A stretch of DNA of 64,000 bases from Aedoeadaptatus urinae (GTDB taxonomy: Bacteria; Bacillota; Clostridia; Tissierellales; Peptoniphilaceae), in NCBI RefSeq assembly GCF_900155585.1, contig NZ_LT707418.1:623115-687114 (forward strand). The letters run 5' to 3'. Shown piece by piece: positions 33,246 through 42,305 of this stretch (position 1 is the first letter of the stretch; each line of letters starts with the position of its first letter). The notes below the pieces were generated by a model. That model did no database searches, had not been told where the DNA came from, and worked only from the letters and a program-made list of their open reading frames with translations. Made by a program: the position numbers and the translations under genes.

Positions 33246-34841
33246 TTGTACCCCAAGTATCCCTATTCATCAAAAAGAAGCATGACCTACGGCCGTGCCA
33301 TGGCCCTGGCATCCAATCCCACGGCGGCTGCGGCGGGACGAAAGATTTTAGAAGCCGGCGGCAATGCCGTGGACGGCGCCGTCGCCATGGCGGCGGCACA
33401 AACGGTGGCGGAGCCCACCTCCAACGGCCTAGGAAGTGATCTCTTCGCCATTATCTCCACAGGCGGCAAGCTTTACGGCTACAACGGCAGCGGCAAAAGC
33501 CCGGCCGCTATTTCCCTCGCCGCCGTCAAGGAAAGAGGTTATACCTCCATGCCCCTTTACGGCATCGAATCCGTGGGCGTGCCTGGAGCCGTGCGGGCAT
33601 GGGCGGACATTCACAAAAAACACGGCCGCCTGCCCTTTAAGGATGTCCTTGCCCCTGCCATCCAATACGCCGAGAAAGGCTACGTCCTCTCCCCCACCGT
33701 GGCGCGCCTTTGGGCCATGGAGCTTGAAAAAAGAAAGGCCAATACCGATTCGGTCTACGACAGCTTTTGGGCTACCTTTTCTGAAAACGGCGAGGCGCCC
33801 GAGGCCGGCGACATCCTCCGCCTGCCTCACCACGCCCGCACCTTGAGAGCCATCGCCGAAGACGGCGGCAAGAGCTTTTACGAAGGCGAGATCGCGGAAA
33901 AAATCGCCGTCTTTATGAAGGCGAACGGCGGCTTTATGCGGGCGGAGGATTTAAAAAACCACGAGACCTTGGAGGTAGAGCCTCTCTCCGCCACCTTCCG
34001 CGGCACGGAAGTGTGGGAGCTTCCTCCCAACGGCCAGGGCATTACCGTGCTTATGGCCCTGAAAATTCTGAGCCGCTTCGATTTAAAGGCCGACGATCCG
34101 GCGTCCATTCACTACACGGCGGAGGCCATTAAGCGGGCCATGACCGACGGCGCCAATTACATCGCCGATCCCGACTACATGGAGCTTACGACAGAGGACC
34201 TCCTCTCCGATGCCTACGCCAAAAAATGCGGCGAGGCCTTCGGCGAAAAGGCTCAAGCCATGACCTACGGCAATCCCCTGGACCGCTCCACCGTCTACTT
34301 CTGCATCGGCGATAAGGACGGCAATATGGTTTCCATGATCCAGTCCAATTACGAGGGCTTCGGCGCAGGCATCGTCGTGCCGGAAACGGGGATCTCTCTG
34401 AACAATCGCCTGCTTAATTTCTCCATGGAAGATGGCCGTGCCAATACCCTGGCCGGCAGCAAGCGCCCCTACCACACGATTATCCCCGGCTTTTTGACCC
34501 GCGGCGGAAAGCCCTACGGCGCCTTCGGCGTTATGGGCGGCTTTATGCAGCCCCAGGGCCACGTGCAAACCCTTCTGCAGCTCTTGGCCTACGGCAGAAA
34601 TCCCCAGTCCGCCTTGGACGCGCCCCGCTTTATGTGGACCGGCGATAAGAGAATCGAAATGGAGGCGGACTTCGATTCCGCCATCATCCAATCCATGAAA
34701 GAACGGGGCCACGATGTGCACATTCCCGAACACGATTTGGACATGGGCCGGGGCCAATACCTTCTCTACGACGAGGAGCGGAAAGTTTATATGGGCGGCA
34801 CGGAAAAGCGCTGCGACGGCACCATCTGCGTGGCGGAATAG
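33246..34841 (+). CDS. Gamma-glutamyltransferase family protein (cytoplasmic, YwrD-like)
   Basis: 531 residues. Ntn-hydrolase of the GGT family. N-terminal ASNPTAAAAGRKILEAGGNAVDGAVA and the conserved PTSNGLGSDLFA are clear, and the self-cleavage nucleophile should be Thr349 in LDRSTVYFCIGDKDGN, followed by LNNRLLNF and GSKRPYHTIIPG. There is no signal peptide, unlike secreted GGTs of glutathione scavenging. The substrate may be a gamma-glutamyl compound or another amide. The start is taken at TTG 33246 from AAAGGAG spacing; GTG 33237 and ATG 33282 are alternatives. Confidence 0.85.
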   Translation: MYPKYPYSSKRSMTYGRAMALASNPTAAAAGRKILEAGGNAVDGAVAMAAAQTVAEPTSNGLGSDLFAIISTGGKLYGYNGSGKSPAAISLAAVKERGYTSMPLYGIESVGVPGAVRAWADIHKKHGRLPFKDVLAPAIQYAEKGYVLSPTVARLWAMELEKRKANTDSVYDSFWATFSENGEAPEAGDILRLPHHARTLRAIAEDGGKSFYEGEIAEKIAVFMKANGGFMRAEDLKNHETLEVEPLSATFRGTEVWELPPNGQGITVLMALKILSRFDLKADDPASIHYTAEAIKRAMTDGANYIADPDYMELTTEDLLSDAYAKKCGEAFGEKAQAMTYGNPLDRSTVYFCIGDKDGNMVSMIQSNYEGFGAGIVVPETGISLNNRLLNFSMEDGRANTLAGSKRPYHTIIPGFLTRGGKPYGAFGVMGGFMQPQGHVQTLLQLLAYGRNPQSALDAPRFMWTGDKRIEMEADFDSAIIQSMKERGHDVHIPEHDLDMGRGQYLLYDEERKVYMGGTEKRCDGTICVAE

Positions 34842-34891
34842 CTTGACGGCGATTTCCTCCTCTGCCATAATGAAATCCAGAGGTGATATGA

Positions 34892-35098
34892 TTGAAGCAT
34901 TTAAAACGCGCCCTGCTCGTGGCTGCGCTGGTATTTGTCCTTCAAATCATTGCCACTGTCGTCGTCTCTTACCAAAACCACGGCAGTTGGCAATTCAGCG
35001 ACTATTACACGAAGCCCGTGAACTTAATTCTTCTCGGCATGTTCTTCGTCTCGACATTCTTGTCCGGACTGAACAAAGACCAAATGGAAAAAAAATAA
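34892..35098 (+). CDS. Small two-helix membrane protein, copy 1
   Basis: 68 residues. Two hydrophobic segments (LLVAALVFVLQIIATVVVSY and LILLGMFFVSTFLSGL) around an extracellular-looking loop QNHGSWQFSDYYTKP. The WQFSD(Y/F)Y motif recurs in the neighbour at 35279. The start is TTG, six bases after GAGGTG. The family is unknown to me. It is followed directly by a terminator. Confidence 0.65.
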   Translation: MKHLKRALLVAALVFVLQIIATVVVSYQNHGSWQFSDYYTKPVNLILLGMFFVSTFLSGLNKDQMEKK

Positions 35099-35101
35099 AA
35101 C

Positions 35102-35128
35102 CGGAGACAGTTTTGTCTCCGATTTTTT
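35102..35128 (+). terminator. Terminator of small membrane protein 1
   Basis: CGGAGACA / TGTCTCCG, loop GTTT, then ATTTTTT. Confidence 0.93.
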
Positions 35129-35143
35129 ATTGCCTCCAACTTT

Positions 35144-35230
35144 TTACCAGGTGCAAAGGCCCGTGGCCTCCCGGAATTTCCGATAGTTATCTAAAGAGCG
35201 CCGGATAAATTTGTGTGACGAATTAATTTC
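35144..35230 (-). pseudogene. Remnant C-terminus of a second PLD-family gene
   Basis: Read on the minus strand this segment ends ...FIRRSLDNY-RKFREATGLCTW-stop. The intact PLD gene next door has NFTRRNLDNY at its second HKD motif and ends LWKFQEATGLCTW. The remnant therefore joins the end of the HKD2 region to the extreme C-terminus, as if about 60 codons between them and the whole N-terminal part were deleted. It lies after small membrane protein 1 exactly as the intact PLD lies after copy 2. Confidence 0.7.
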
Positions 35231-35278
35231 TTTACACGACTTTTCCCGACAAGTATAATAGAGATGAGAGGTGATATC

Positions 35279-35503
35279 ATGAAAGATCTAAAAACAACGA
35301 GCTTGCTCTTTGCCGTAATCTTCCTCGTCCCCATCTTAGTGAACTATTTCATTTCCATGAGGCTTTACGGTCATTGGCAGTTCAGCGATTTTTATAAAAA
35401 TATCTATTATTGGATCTTTATCGGCGCCACAATCTTTTTCAAAGTCCTCGTTTCCACGATTTCTAACCATCGTAAAAGAAACAGTGTACATAAGGAAGAT
35501 TGA
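35279..35503 (+). CDS. Small two-helix membrane protein, copy 2
   Basis: 74 residues, paralogue of the gene at 34892: LLFAVIFLVPILVNYFISM, loop LYGHWQFSDFYKN, then IYYWIFIGATIFFKVLV and a basic tail. ATG at 35279 follows AGAGGTG. It is convergent with the PLD gene, sharing one terminator. Role unknown. Confidence 0.65.
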   Translation: MKDLKTTSLLFAVIFLVPILVNYFISMRLYGHWQFSDFYKNIYYWIFIGATIFFKVLVSTISNHRKRNSVHKED

Positions 35504-35514
35504 TTTTGCCCATT

Positions 35515-35552
35515 AAAAAACCGGAGACCGCGACAGTCTCCGGTTCTTTTTT
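35515..35552. terminator. Shared bidirectional terminator
   Basis: AACCGGAGAC / GTCTCCGGTT stem with A6 before and T6 after, between convergent genes. Its sequence resembles the terminator at 35102, as expected for a duplicated unit. Confidence 0.93.
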
Positions 35553-35563
35553 GCCAAACTCTC

Positions 35564-36973
35564 TTACCAAGTGCAAAGGCCCGTGGCCTCTTGGAATTTC
35601 CACAGGGGACGAATGAGCACCCGTTCGTCCTTATATTCTTCGAAGGGCAGGGTGTACTCCCCGTCTTCGTTGGTCCAAATGCGGCGGAAGTAATTCTCCA
35701 CGGCCACATGGGTCGGGGAGTTTCTCTCCATCTCCAGTGCCACATCCGTTTCCAAATTGTAGTTGTCTAAATTTCTTCGGGTGAAATTGCCGCTGCCTAA
35801 AATCGCGAGAGGCTTCTCGTCCTTGAAATCGAAATAAGCCATCTTCGTGTGGAACTGCTCGCCCTGCGTATTATACCAGCGGATCTGAATGCTCGGCGCT
35901 TTTTCCTTCAGCTCGCTCAGTGCCGGCCGATTGGGGGCGCCGTTTTTCTCCAGACCGAAGGCGTCTTTGTTTAGGTCGGCGACGATTTTTACATCCACGC
36001 CCCGATTGGCCGCCGCCTCCAGATCCTTTAAAATGCGAAACTCCGACAGGTAGAAGATGCCGATGTGAATCTTATCGCCCTTCTCGCTCTTGTTGATGTT
36101 CTCGGATAATGCGTCGTAAATTTTTCCCTCGGTAATCAGCTTCAGCCGATCCGTGGAATTCACATCCGGCGACTGAAAGGCCTTTACCGCCGGGGGAAGC
36201 TCTTTAAAGAAGATGCTTTCCGAGAGGATCAAATCCTCCATGGCCTTGCCGCGAAAAACTGCGGCCACATTGGAATGGTAGGCGCTGGGGTCGTGGGGAT
36301 TGGCCGATGCCACCATGGCTTCATTTTCAGACACCACCACTTTGCGGTGATTGCCCTTAAAATTGATGAGCTTTAAGACGGAGCGCACCGTCACCTTTTC
36401 GCCCTCTTTGGCAAAGAAATTTCTGATGCGGCCGTTCCCCGCCGTGCCGAACCACTGGATGTAGGCGCGGTAGATGCCGGAGAAAATGGGATTGGAATCT
36501 CGCATGCGGTTTAAGTCCGTAACCACCACCTCGATGCCGGCGTCCTTCAATCTTTTTATATTGGCTTCTTCGTAGGCGCCGTAAAAATTATTGATCGGGT
36601 CCGTGACGAAGAGAATGGGCATGGCGGGATTTTCTTTCTTCTTTTCGATTAAGAGATCCGTCATGGCCGCCACCTGCTTGGGACAGTCCACGTCCTTATC
36701 GTAGGTGGCGTTAAAGAGAAAGAAGTCCACCATGAGAAATTCCTTGGCCTCGCGAATGATTTTCATCTCCCGATCGAAAATCTTTTGCTCGTGGATTTTT
36801 TCCCCGTCTTTTACATAGCTCAGGTCGTAAATAAATTCCGCCTCCGCCGGCGCGAATTCGCCCGCCACATTGGTTCCCTCGGGATTTTTCGTCGCGAGGC
36901 TATAAACCGTGGGAATCAACCACATAAGAAGGAGAATCCACAAGGCGGCTTTTTTTCTCGATATCTTCTTCAA
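35564..36973 (-). CDS. Membrane-anchored phospholipase D superfamily protein
   Basis: 469 residues. One N-terminal hydrophobic helix (ALWILLLMWLIPTVYSLA) followed by an extracellular domain. Two HKD-type motifs are present: NHRKVVVSENEAMVASANPHD (His209) and FHTKMAYFDFKDEKPLAILGSGNF (His375). This is the cardiolipin-synthase/PLD fold, which transfers phosphatidyl groups or cleaves phosphodiesters. The single anchor and variant Asp spacing argue against a standard Cls with two helices. A truncated copy lies at 35144. The conserved C-terminal EATGLCTW is shared by both. Confidence 0.85.
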   Translation of the reverse strand: MKKISRKKAALWILLLMWLIPTVYSLATKNPEGTNVAGEFAPAEAEFIYDLSYVKDGEKIHEQKIFDREMKIIREAKEFLMVDFFLFNATYDKDVDCPKQVAAMTDLLIEKKKENPAMPILFVTDPINNFYGAYEEANIKRLKDAGIEVVVTDLNRMRDSNPIFSGIYRAYIQWFGTAGNGRIRNFFAKEGEKVTVRSVLKLINFKGNHRKVVVSENEAMVASANPHDPSAYHSNVAAVFRGKAMEDLILSESIFFKELPPAVKAFQSPDVNSTDRLKLITEGKIYDALSENINKSEKGDKIHIGIFYLSEFRILKDLEAAANRGVDVKIVADLNKDAFGLEKNGAPNRPALSELKEKAPSIQIRWYNTQGEQFHTKMAYFDFKDEKPLAILGSGNFTRRNLDNYNLETDVALEMERNSPTHVAVENYFRRIWTNEDGEYTLPFEEYKDERVLIRPLWKFQEATGLCTW

Positions 36974-37001
36974 TAGGCCCCTCCTTTTTTATTATTATAA
37001 C

Positions 37002-37052
37002 AAAAAATGCACCGACCTTCGCCGAAACAGTTTTTCGACAAGTCGGTGCATT
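37002..37052 (-). terminator. Terminator of the Opp/Dpp operon
   Basis: Long stem AATGCACCGAC / GTCGGTGCATT with a 20-base loop, T6 on the minus strand. Confidence 0.88.
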
Positions 37053-37055
37053 CAT

Positions 37056-37850
37056 TTATTTGCAGTGAGGATCCAATGGCGGCACCGCCGAGAGAAGCTT
37101 CTTCGTGTAATCGTCTCGGGGATTTTCCATAATACTGTCCCGGTCGTTGATCTCCACCAGCTTGCCTCGGTACATGACGCCGATGCGATCGGAAATATGT
37201 TCCACTACGGCGATGTCGTGGGAGATGAAGAGATAGCTCAGGTTGCGCTCCTCTTGCAGCTCTTCCAAGAGATTGATGATCTGGGCCTGAATGGACACGT
37301 CCAATGCCGAGGTGGGCTCGTCGGCCAAAATCAGGGTGGGCTCCACCACCAGGGCGCGGGCCACGCCGATGCGCTGCCGCTGGCCCCCGGAAAATTCGTG
37401 GGGATAGCGACCGAAATGGGTCTTGGAAAGGCCGCAGAGGCTCAAGGTCTCGCGAGCCTTCTCGCGAATGTTCTCGCCCCCTAAGTTCACCAGGGGCTCC
37501 ATGACGATTTCCTCGGCGGTCATTTGGGGGTTGAGAGAGCTGTAGGGATCCTGAAAAATCATCTGCACGTCCCGGCGAATGGCCTTCAGCTCTTTGGCGT
37601 CGGCCTTTAACACGTCCCGACCCTTGTAGAGGATTTCCCCCTGAGCGTCGGGATAGAGACCCAGGATGCAGCGGGCCAAGGTGGATTTGCCGCTGCCGCT
37701 TTCGCCGACGATGCCCAGGGTTTCCTTTTCGCCCAAGGTAAAGGAGACGTCGTCTACGGCGGTGAACATCTTTCCCTCTTTCGAAAAGAGGGATTTTTTC
37801 CCCACGGGGAATTTTTTTACTACGTGATTTAATGTCAACAGATCAGCCAC
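37056..37850 (-). CDS. Oligopeptide/dipeptide ABC transporter ATPase (OppF/DppF type)
   Basis: 264 residues. Walker [11 protein letters not shown]-loop MIFQDPYSSLNPQM, signature FSGGQRQRIGVARAL, and Walker [13 protein letters not shown]. The DPYSSLNPQMT sequence is the hallmark of the OppF/DppF half. It overlaps the OppD-type gene by 8 bases. It powers peptide or nickel-type import together with the four genes upstream. Confidence 0.94.
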   Translation of the reverse strand: MADLLTLNHVVKKFPVGKKSLFSKEGKMFTAVDDVSFTLGEKETLGIVGESGSGKSTLARCILGLYPDAQGEILYKGRDVLKADAKELKAIRRDVQMIFQDPYSSLNPQMTAEEIVMEPLVNLGGENIREKARETLSLCGLSKTHFGRYPHEFSGGQRQRIGVARALVVEPTLILADEPTSALDVSIQAQIINLLEELQEERNLSYLFISHDIAVVEHISDRIGVMYRGKLVEINDRDSIMENPRDDYTKKLLSAVPPLDPHCK

Positions 37851-38826
37851 AGCACGCCTCCCCTTCGTAGAGGAAACAGGCGACGCATTGGCCCGGTCGG
37901 TGTTCCCTCAGCTCCGGCACTTCTTTGCCGCAAATAGCCATGCGCTTGTCGCAGCGGGAATAAAAGGGGCAGTGCCCTTCCATTTCCGACGGCGGTGGCA
38001 CATTGCCGGGAATGTTGTAGAGTTTTTCGCCGCGGTTTTCCAATGTGGGCCGCGCCCGCAAGAGCCCCATGGTGTAGGGGTGGAGGGGGCGGTCGAAAAT
38101 CGTGCAGACGTCGGATTTTTCCATGACTCTGCCGCCGTACATAACCACCACGTCGTCGGCCATTTGGGCCACCACGCCGAGGTCGTGGGTGATGAGCATA
38201 ATGGCCGTGCCCATTTCCCGCTGCAGGTTTTCCATAAGCTCCAGCACTTCCTTTTGAATGGTCACGTCCAGTGCCGTGGTGGGCTCGTCGGCGATTAAAA
38301 GCTTAGGAGAAGAGGCCAATGCCATGGCGATCATCACCCGCTGGCGCTGGCCGCCGGAGAGCTCGTGGGGATAGGCGCGGGCTTTGTTTGCCGCATCCTT
38401 AATCTCCACCATCTCAAGCATTTCCACGGCCTTCTTCTTCGCCTCGGCCTTGGAAAGACCCATAATGCGGCGGTAGACCTCCTCGATTTGAAAGCCGATC
38501 TTCAGCGCCGGGTTCAAACTGGTCATAGGCTCTTGAAAGATCATGGCCAGGTCCCGACTGCGAAGCATGCGCCGCTGTTCTTTTTCCATGTTTAAAATGC
38601 TTTCGCCCTTGTAGAGGATGTCGCCCTCTTCGATTTTTCCGTAAGGCTTGGGCAAAAGGCCCATGAGAGAAAGAGCCGTGACGCTTTTGCCGCTGCCGCT
38701 TTCCCCTACCACGGCGGTGGTGGAGCCTTCTTTAATGGAAAAGCTCACGCCGTTGACGGCATGGACCGGGCCGGCGTCGGTATAAAAGGTGGTATGCAGC
38801 CCGTTAAATTCTATAAGCTTCGACAT
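37843..38826 (-). CDS. Oligopeptide/dipeptide ABC transporter ATPase (OppD/DppD type)
   Basis: 327 residues. [37 protein letters not shown] and [11 protein letters not shown]. The C-terminal extension holds the four-Cys Fe-S type cluster region of this family ([34 protein letters not shown]). The start at 38826 follows AAAGGGG; the longer frame start would overlap dppC-type coding DNA. Confidence 0.94.
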   Translation of the reverse strand: MSKLIEFNGLHTTFYTDAGPVHAVNGVSFSIKEGSTTAVVGESGSGKSVTALSLMGLLPKPYGKIEEGDILYKGESILNMEKEQRRMLRSRDLAMIFQEPMTSLNPALKIGFQIEEVYRRIMGLSKAEAKKKAVEMLEMVEIKDAANKARAYPHELSGGQRQRVMIAMALASSPKLLIADEPTTALDVTIQKEVLELMENLQREMGTAIMLITHDLGVVAQMADDVVVMYGGRVMEKSDVCTIFDRPLHPYTMGLLRARPTLENRGEKLYNIPGNVPPPSEMEGHCPFYSRCDKRMAICGKEVPELREHRPGQCVACFLYEGEACCG

Positions 38827-38827
38827 A

Positions 38828-39679
38828 TTAACCCCTTTGCGTTGCATCCAGGGCGTCTCTCAGCCCGTCGCCGAAAAGATTCAGGGAGAAAATCGTCAGG
38901 GCGATGGCGAGACCCGGGAATATGGTCATGTGCGGATAATCTTGAATGTAGCTTCTGCCTTGGGAGAGCATGCCGCCCCATTCCGGCGTCGGCGGTTGCA
39001 CGCCGAGACCGATAAAGCTCAGGCTCGCAGCCTGCAAAATGGAGGTGCCCACGCCTAATGTGGCTTGGACGATGATGGGGCCCAGGCAGTTGGGCAGAAT
39101 GTGGCGAAAGATCAGGCGGAAGTTGGATGCGCCGCCGATCTTTGCCGCTTCCACATACTCCTGCTCCTTCACGGAAAGGACGCTGGCCCGCACGATGCGG
39201 GCGTAGTTGGTAATCCCGGATAGGGATACGGCCAAAATCAGATTGCGAATCCCCGTGCCCAGTACCGTAGAAATGGCGATGGCCAAGATCAAAGACGGGA
39301 TGGAGAGGATAATATCCACGAGGCGCATCAGCACATTGTCTACGCCGCCGCCGAAAAAGCCCGCCACGGCGCCGATAATGGTGCCGAAGATGACGGAGAG
39401 AATCGTGGCGAGGAAGCCGATGAAAAGAGAAATCCGCGCCCCGTAAACCACATTGGAAAAAATATCCCGGCCGAAATTGTCCGTGCCGAAAAAATGCTGA
39501 CTCGAGGGAGATTGAAAGCGAATGGCCAAATTTTGCTCCGCGGGCACTTGCGTGGCGATAAGGGGCGCAAAAATTGCCACGATAATCATGACGGCGATAA
39601 TGGCGAAGCCCAGCACCGCCATTTTGTTTTTCTTAAACAGGCGAAGGAGGTCGCGGAAACGAGATTGTTTTGAAATCAT
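38828..39679 (-). CDS. Peptide ABC transporter permease (OppC/DppC type)
   Basis: 283 residues with six membrane helices. An N-terminal helix is followed by a large extracytoplasmic segment (QVPAEQNLAIRFQSPSSQHFFGTDNFGRDIFSNVVYGA, typical of DppC), and the EAA loop EAAKIGGASNFRLIFRHILPN. It pairs with the DppB-type subunit. RBS AAGGAGG. Confidence 0.95.
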   Translation of the reverse strand: MISKQSRFRDLLRLFKKNKMAVLGFAIIAVMIIVAIFAPLIATQVPAEQNLAIRFQSPSSQHFFGTDNFGRDIFSNVVYGARISLFIGFLATILSVIFGTIIGAVAGFFGGGVDNVLMRLVDIILSIPSLILAIAISTVLGTGIRNLILAVSLSGITNYARIVRASVLSVKEQEYVEAAKIGGASNFRLIFRHILPNCLGPIIVQATLGVGTSILQAASLSFIGLGVQPPTPEWGGMLSQGRSYIQDYPHMTIFPGLAIALTIFSLNLFGDGLRDALDATQRG

Positions 39680-39688
39680 AGGGCCTCC

Positions 39689-40615
39689 TTATTGGTATTG
39701 GCTGCGCACGCGGGGATCCAAAAAGCCGTAGAGAATGTCCACGATAAGATTGAGCACGCAGTAGGAAAGAGAAATCAAGAGCACCGCCCCCAGGATCATG
39801 GGGTAGTCCATGGCGGAAATACTTTGCACCATGTGGCGGCCGATGCCGGGAATGGAGAAGATGGTTTCCGTCAAGACGCTGCCGCCGATTAAGGATCCGG
39901 TGAGAAGCCCGGCGCTGGTGAGCACGGGAATCATGGCATTTTTCAAGGCGTGAACGAAGAGAATATAGATCTCCCTAAGCCCCTTGGAGCGGGCCGTGCG
40001 AATGTAGTCCTTGCTTAAAACTTCCAGCATGGAGGAGCGGGTTTGCCGCATAATCACCGCCATGGACTGAAAGCCCAGGGCGAAGCCCGGCAAGATCAAG
40101 TGCTTAAAGGAGCGCAGCCCCGACGAGGGGAGCCAGCCCAGCTTCACGGAAAACAGGAGGATAAACAGCATCCCCGACCAGAAGATGGGCATGGACAGGC
40201 CGATCATGCCGAAGAACATAGATATCTTGTCGATCCACGAATATTTGTACACGGCGCTTAGGACGCCGAAGATAATGCCGAAGATCACGGCTACAGCCAG
40301 GGAAAAGAGGGTGAGCTTCACCGTGGCGGGAAAGTATTCTCTCAGGGTGTCGCCTACGTCGGCGCCGGAGATATAGCTCTTGCCCAAATCGCCGTGAAGG
40401 GCGCCCTTCATATAGCGGCCGTACTGAACGATAAAGGGATCGTTGAGGCCCAGCTTTTCCCGGTAGGCCTCGATGGCCTCCGGCGGCGCCTGTTGCCCTA
40501 ACTTCGCCACCGCCGCATCGCCGGGGGTCAGGTACAGGAGGCCGAAGATAATGAAACTGACGCCCAACATGGTGGGCACCATGAGTAAGAGTCGTCGAAG
40601 AATAAATTTGCTCAT
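39689..40615 (-). CDS. Peptide ABC transporter permease (OppB/DppB type)
   Basis: 308 residues with six helices. Begins MSKFILRRLLLMVPTMLGVSFIIF, as DppB proteins do, with DPFIVQYGRYMKGALHGDLGKSY and the EAA loop IRTARSKGLREIYILFVHALKNA. It forms the membrane pore with the DppC-type subunit. RBS GAGGAG. Confidence 0.95.
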   Translation of the reverse strand: MSKFILRRLLLMVPTMLGVSFIIFGLLYLTPGDAAVAKLGQQAPPEAIEAYREKLGLNDPFIVQYGRYMKGALHGDLGKSYISGADVGDTLREYFPATVKLTLFSLAVAVIFGIIFGVLSAVYKYSWIDKISMFFGMIGLSMPIFWSGMLFILLFSVKLGWLPSSGLRSFKHLILPGFALGFQSMAVIMRQTRSSMLEVLSKDYIRTARSKGLREIYILFVHALKNAMIPVLTSAGLLTGSLIGGSVLTETIFSIPGIGRHMVQSISAMDYPMILGAVLLISLSYCVLNLIVDILYGFLDPRVRSQYQ

Positions 40616-40643
40616 GCGCTCCTCTTTTCATACACCTTATGTA

Positions 40644-40669
40644 ATAAAGACTCCCGAAGGAGCCTTTAT
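40644..40669 (-). promoter_or_regulatory. Stem-loop between the binding-protein and permease genes
   Basis: ATAAAG-CTCC / GGAG-CTTTAT hairpin with a CGAA loop and no T run. Such stems usually protect the abundant binding-protein mRNA 3' end and reduce downstream expression. Confidence 0.6.
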
Positions 40670-40678
40670 CGTCGTGGT

Positions 40679-42211
40679 TTATTCAAACGTAATGTGGTAA
40701 AACTCGTTGCTGCCGCAGGGGTCGGGCTCGAAGTTTTTAATATACTTTTGCGCACCGATAATTTGCTCGCCGTAGAGGGCAAAGATGGCAGGATGATCCT
40801 TGATGACCAGCTCTTGTGCCTCTTTGTATACCGCTGCCCGTTGATCCTCAGGCGCCCGGAGGCCCTTTTCGATTAAAGCGTCGAGTTCGGGATTGCCGTA
40901 GAACATAAAGTTCGGGCCCACGCCCTTTTTATCCGTGGCGTAGGTGGCATAGAGCGGATAGTGGGGATCCACGATGGAAGGCGACCAGCTCATAATAAAC
41001 ATATCGTGTTCGTGGTTGGGCTTGCCCAATGCGGACATATAGGCGTTCCATTCCATGGCATTGATTTCGACCTTTAAGCCCACTTCGGCCAATTGCGATT
41101 GAATAATCGTTGCCATGTCCTTGCGGTCCTGTTGATCGTGGACGTAGAGCTTAATCGTTTCCCCTTCCTTGACTCCGGCTTCTTTTAAGAGGGCCTTGGC
41201 CTTTTCGATGTCACGCTTTTCAGGCTTGACGGAATCGGAAATGGAGTAAGGGATGTTCGGGTTCACGGGGCCCGTGGCGATCTTGCCGTGGCCCATGTAA
41301 ACCGCATCGATGATGGCCTGCATATCCAAGGCGTAGGTCATGGCTTCTCTGGCCTTGGGGTCCTTGAAAATGCCGCGGTCTACGGTGAGGCCGATAAAGT
41401 GAACGGAGTTGTCCAGCTTGGTGTAGAGAGTTAAGTCTTCGTTGTCCTTGACCTTCGATGCGTCGTTAGGCGCAACTTCCATGGCGATGTCAGCCTGTCC
41501 GCTGTCCAATTCGATGACGCGGTTGGCATCCTCCGGAATAATGCGGAAGACCATTTTCGTAAAGGCGGGCTTTTCTCCCCAATAATTTTCGTTGAGGCTC
41601 AAGGACGTGTTGTCCAGCTTCTTCCATTCGTCCAGCTTAAAGGGACCGGTGCCCACGGGATTGGTGCCCAAGGCTTCCGGATCCTTTTCCGTGGTGGTCT
41701 TGTCCACCATGGAAGCTGCCGGGTGAGACAGTGCCGCCGAGAAGGTGGCGTCCGGTGCCTTCAGCTTAAATTTAATGACGTGGGGATCCGAGGTGTCGTA
41801 GCTGTTCGGGTCGATTTGACCGAAGATATAGCCGTAGGCGTCGGATTGAGCCACGCGGTTTAAGGTGTAGGCCACGTCTTCCGAGGTAAAGTCTTCGCCG
41901 TTAGAAAACTTCACGCCCTCCTTCAGCTTGATGACGTAGCTCACGTCGTCGGGCTGCTCGATGGATTCCGCCAGGCGGTTTTCCATGGTGCCGTCGGGCT
42001 TACGAACCACCAGGGGATCGTAAATTTGCTTAATAATGTTTTCGGCGTAAATGCTGTTTTGGATGGTGGGATCCATGGACTCGGCGTCGGAGGCCTGGGC
42101 GATGACCAAGGTGTCCTTGTCCTTGGCGTCGGCCTTTTCTCCGCCACCGCCGCCGCAGGCCGTGAGCAGCATGGTCATAGCCAGGGCAACTGCCACAAAT
42201 TTTTTCTTCAT
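40679..42211 (-). CDS. Peptide/nickel-type substrate-binding lipoprotein (family 5)
   Basis: 510 residues. Lipoprotein signal MLLTACGGGGG, lipidated Cys near 19. Family-5 features: DAESMDPTIQNSIYAENIIKQIYDPLV, then LKEGVKFSNGEDFTSEDVAYTLNR, GTGPFKLDEWKK and MTYALDMQAIIDAVYMGHG. It captures peptides (or another family-5 ligand such as nickel chelates) for the ABC permease downstream. It is first in the operon. RBS AAGGGAAG. Confidence 0.94.
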   Translation of the reverse strand: MKKKFVAVALAMTMLLTACGGGGGEKADAKDKDTLVIAQASDAESMDPTIQNSIYAENIIKQIYDPLVVRKPDGTMENRLAESIEQPDDVSYVIKLKEGVKFSNGEDFTSEDVAYTLNRVAQSDAYGYIFGQIDPNSYDTSDPHVIKFKLKAPDATFSAALSHPAASMVDKTTTEKDPEALGTNPVGTGPFKLDEWKKLDNTSLSLNENYWGEKPAFTKMVFRIIPEDANRVIELDSGQADIAMEVAPNDASKVKDNEDLTLYTKLDNSVHFIGLTVDRGIFKDPKAREAMTYALDMQAIIDAVYMGHGKIATGPVNPNIPYSISDSVKPEKRDIEKAKALLKEAGVKEGETIKLYVHDQQDRKDMATIIQSQLAEVGLKVEINAMEWNAYMSALGKPNHEHDMFIMSWSPSIVDPHYPLYATYATDKKGVGPNFMFYGNPELDALIEKGLRAPEDQRAAVYKEAQELVIKDHPAIFALYGEQIIGAQKYIKNFEPDPCGSNEFYHITFE

Positions 42212-42305
42212 ATGCGATCACTTCCCTTTCATTTTGGGGTTCTATACTTCGCTCGATTGAATAAAGTATACCCGAAGGAAACGGTCTGAAATCACCGAAT
42301 CGCGA

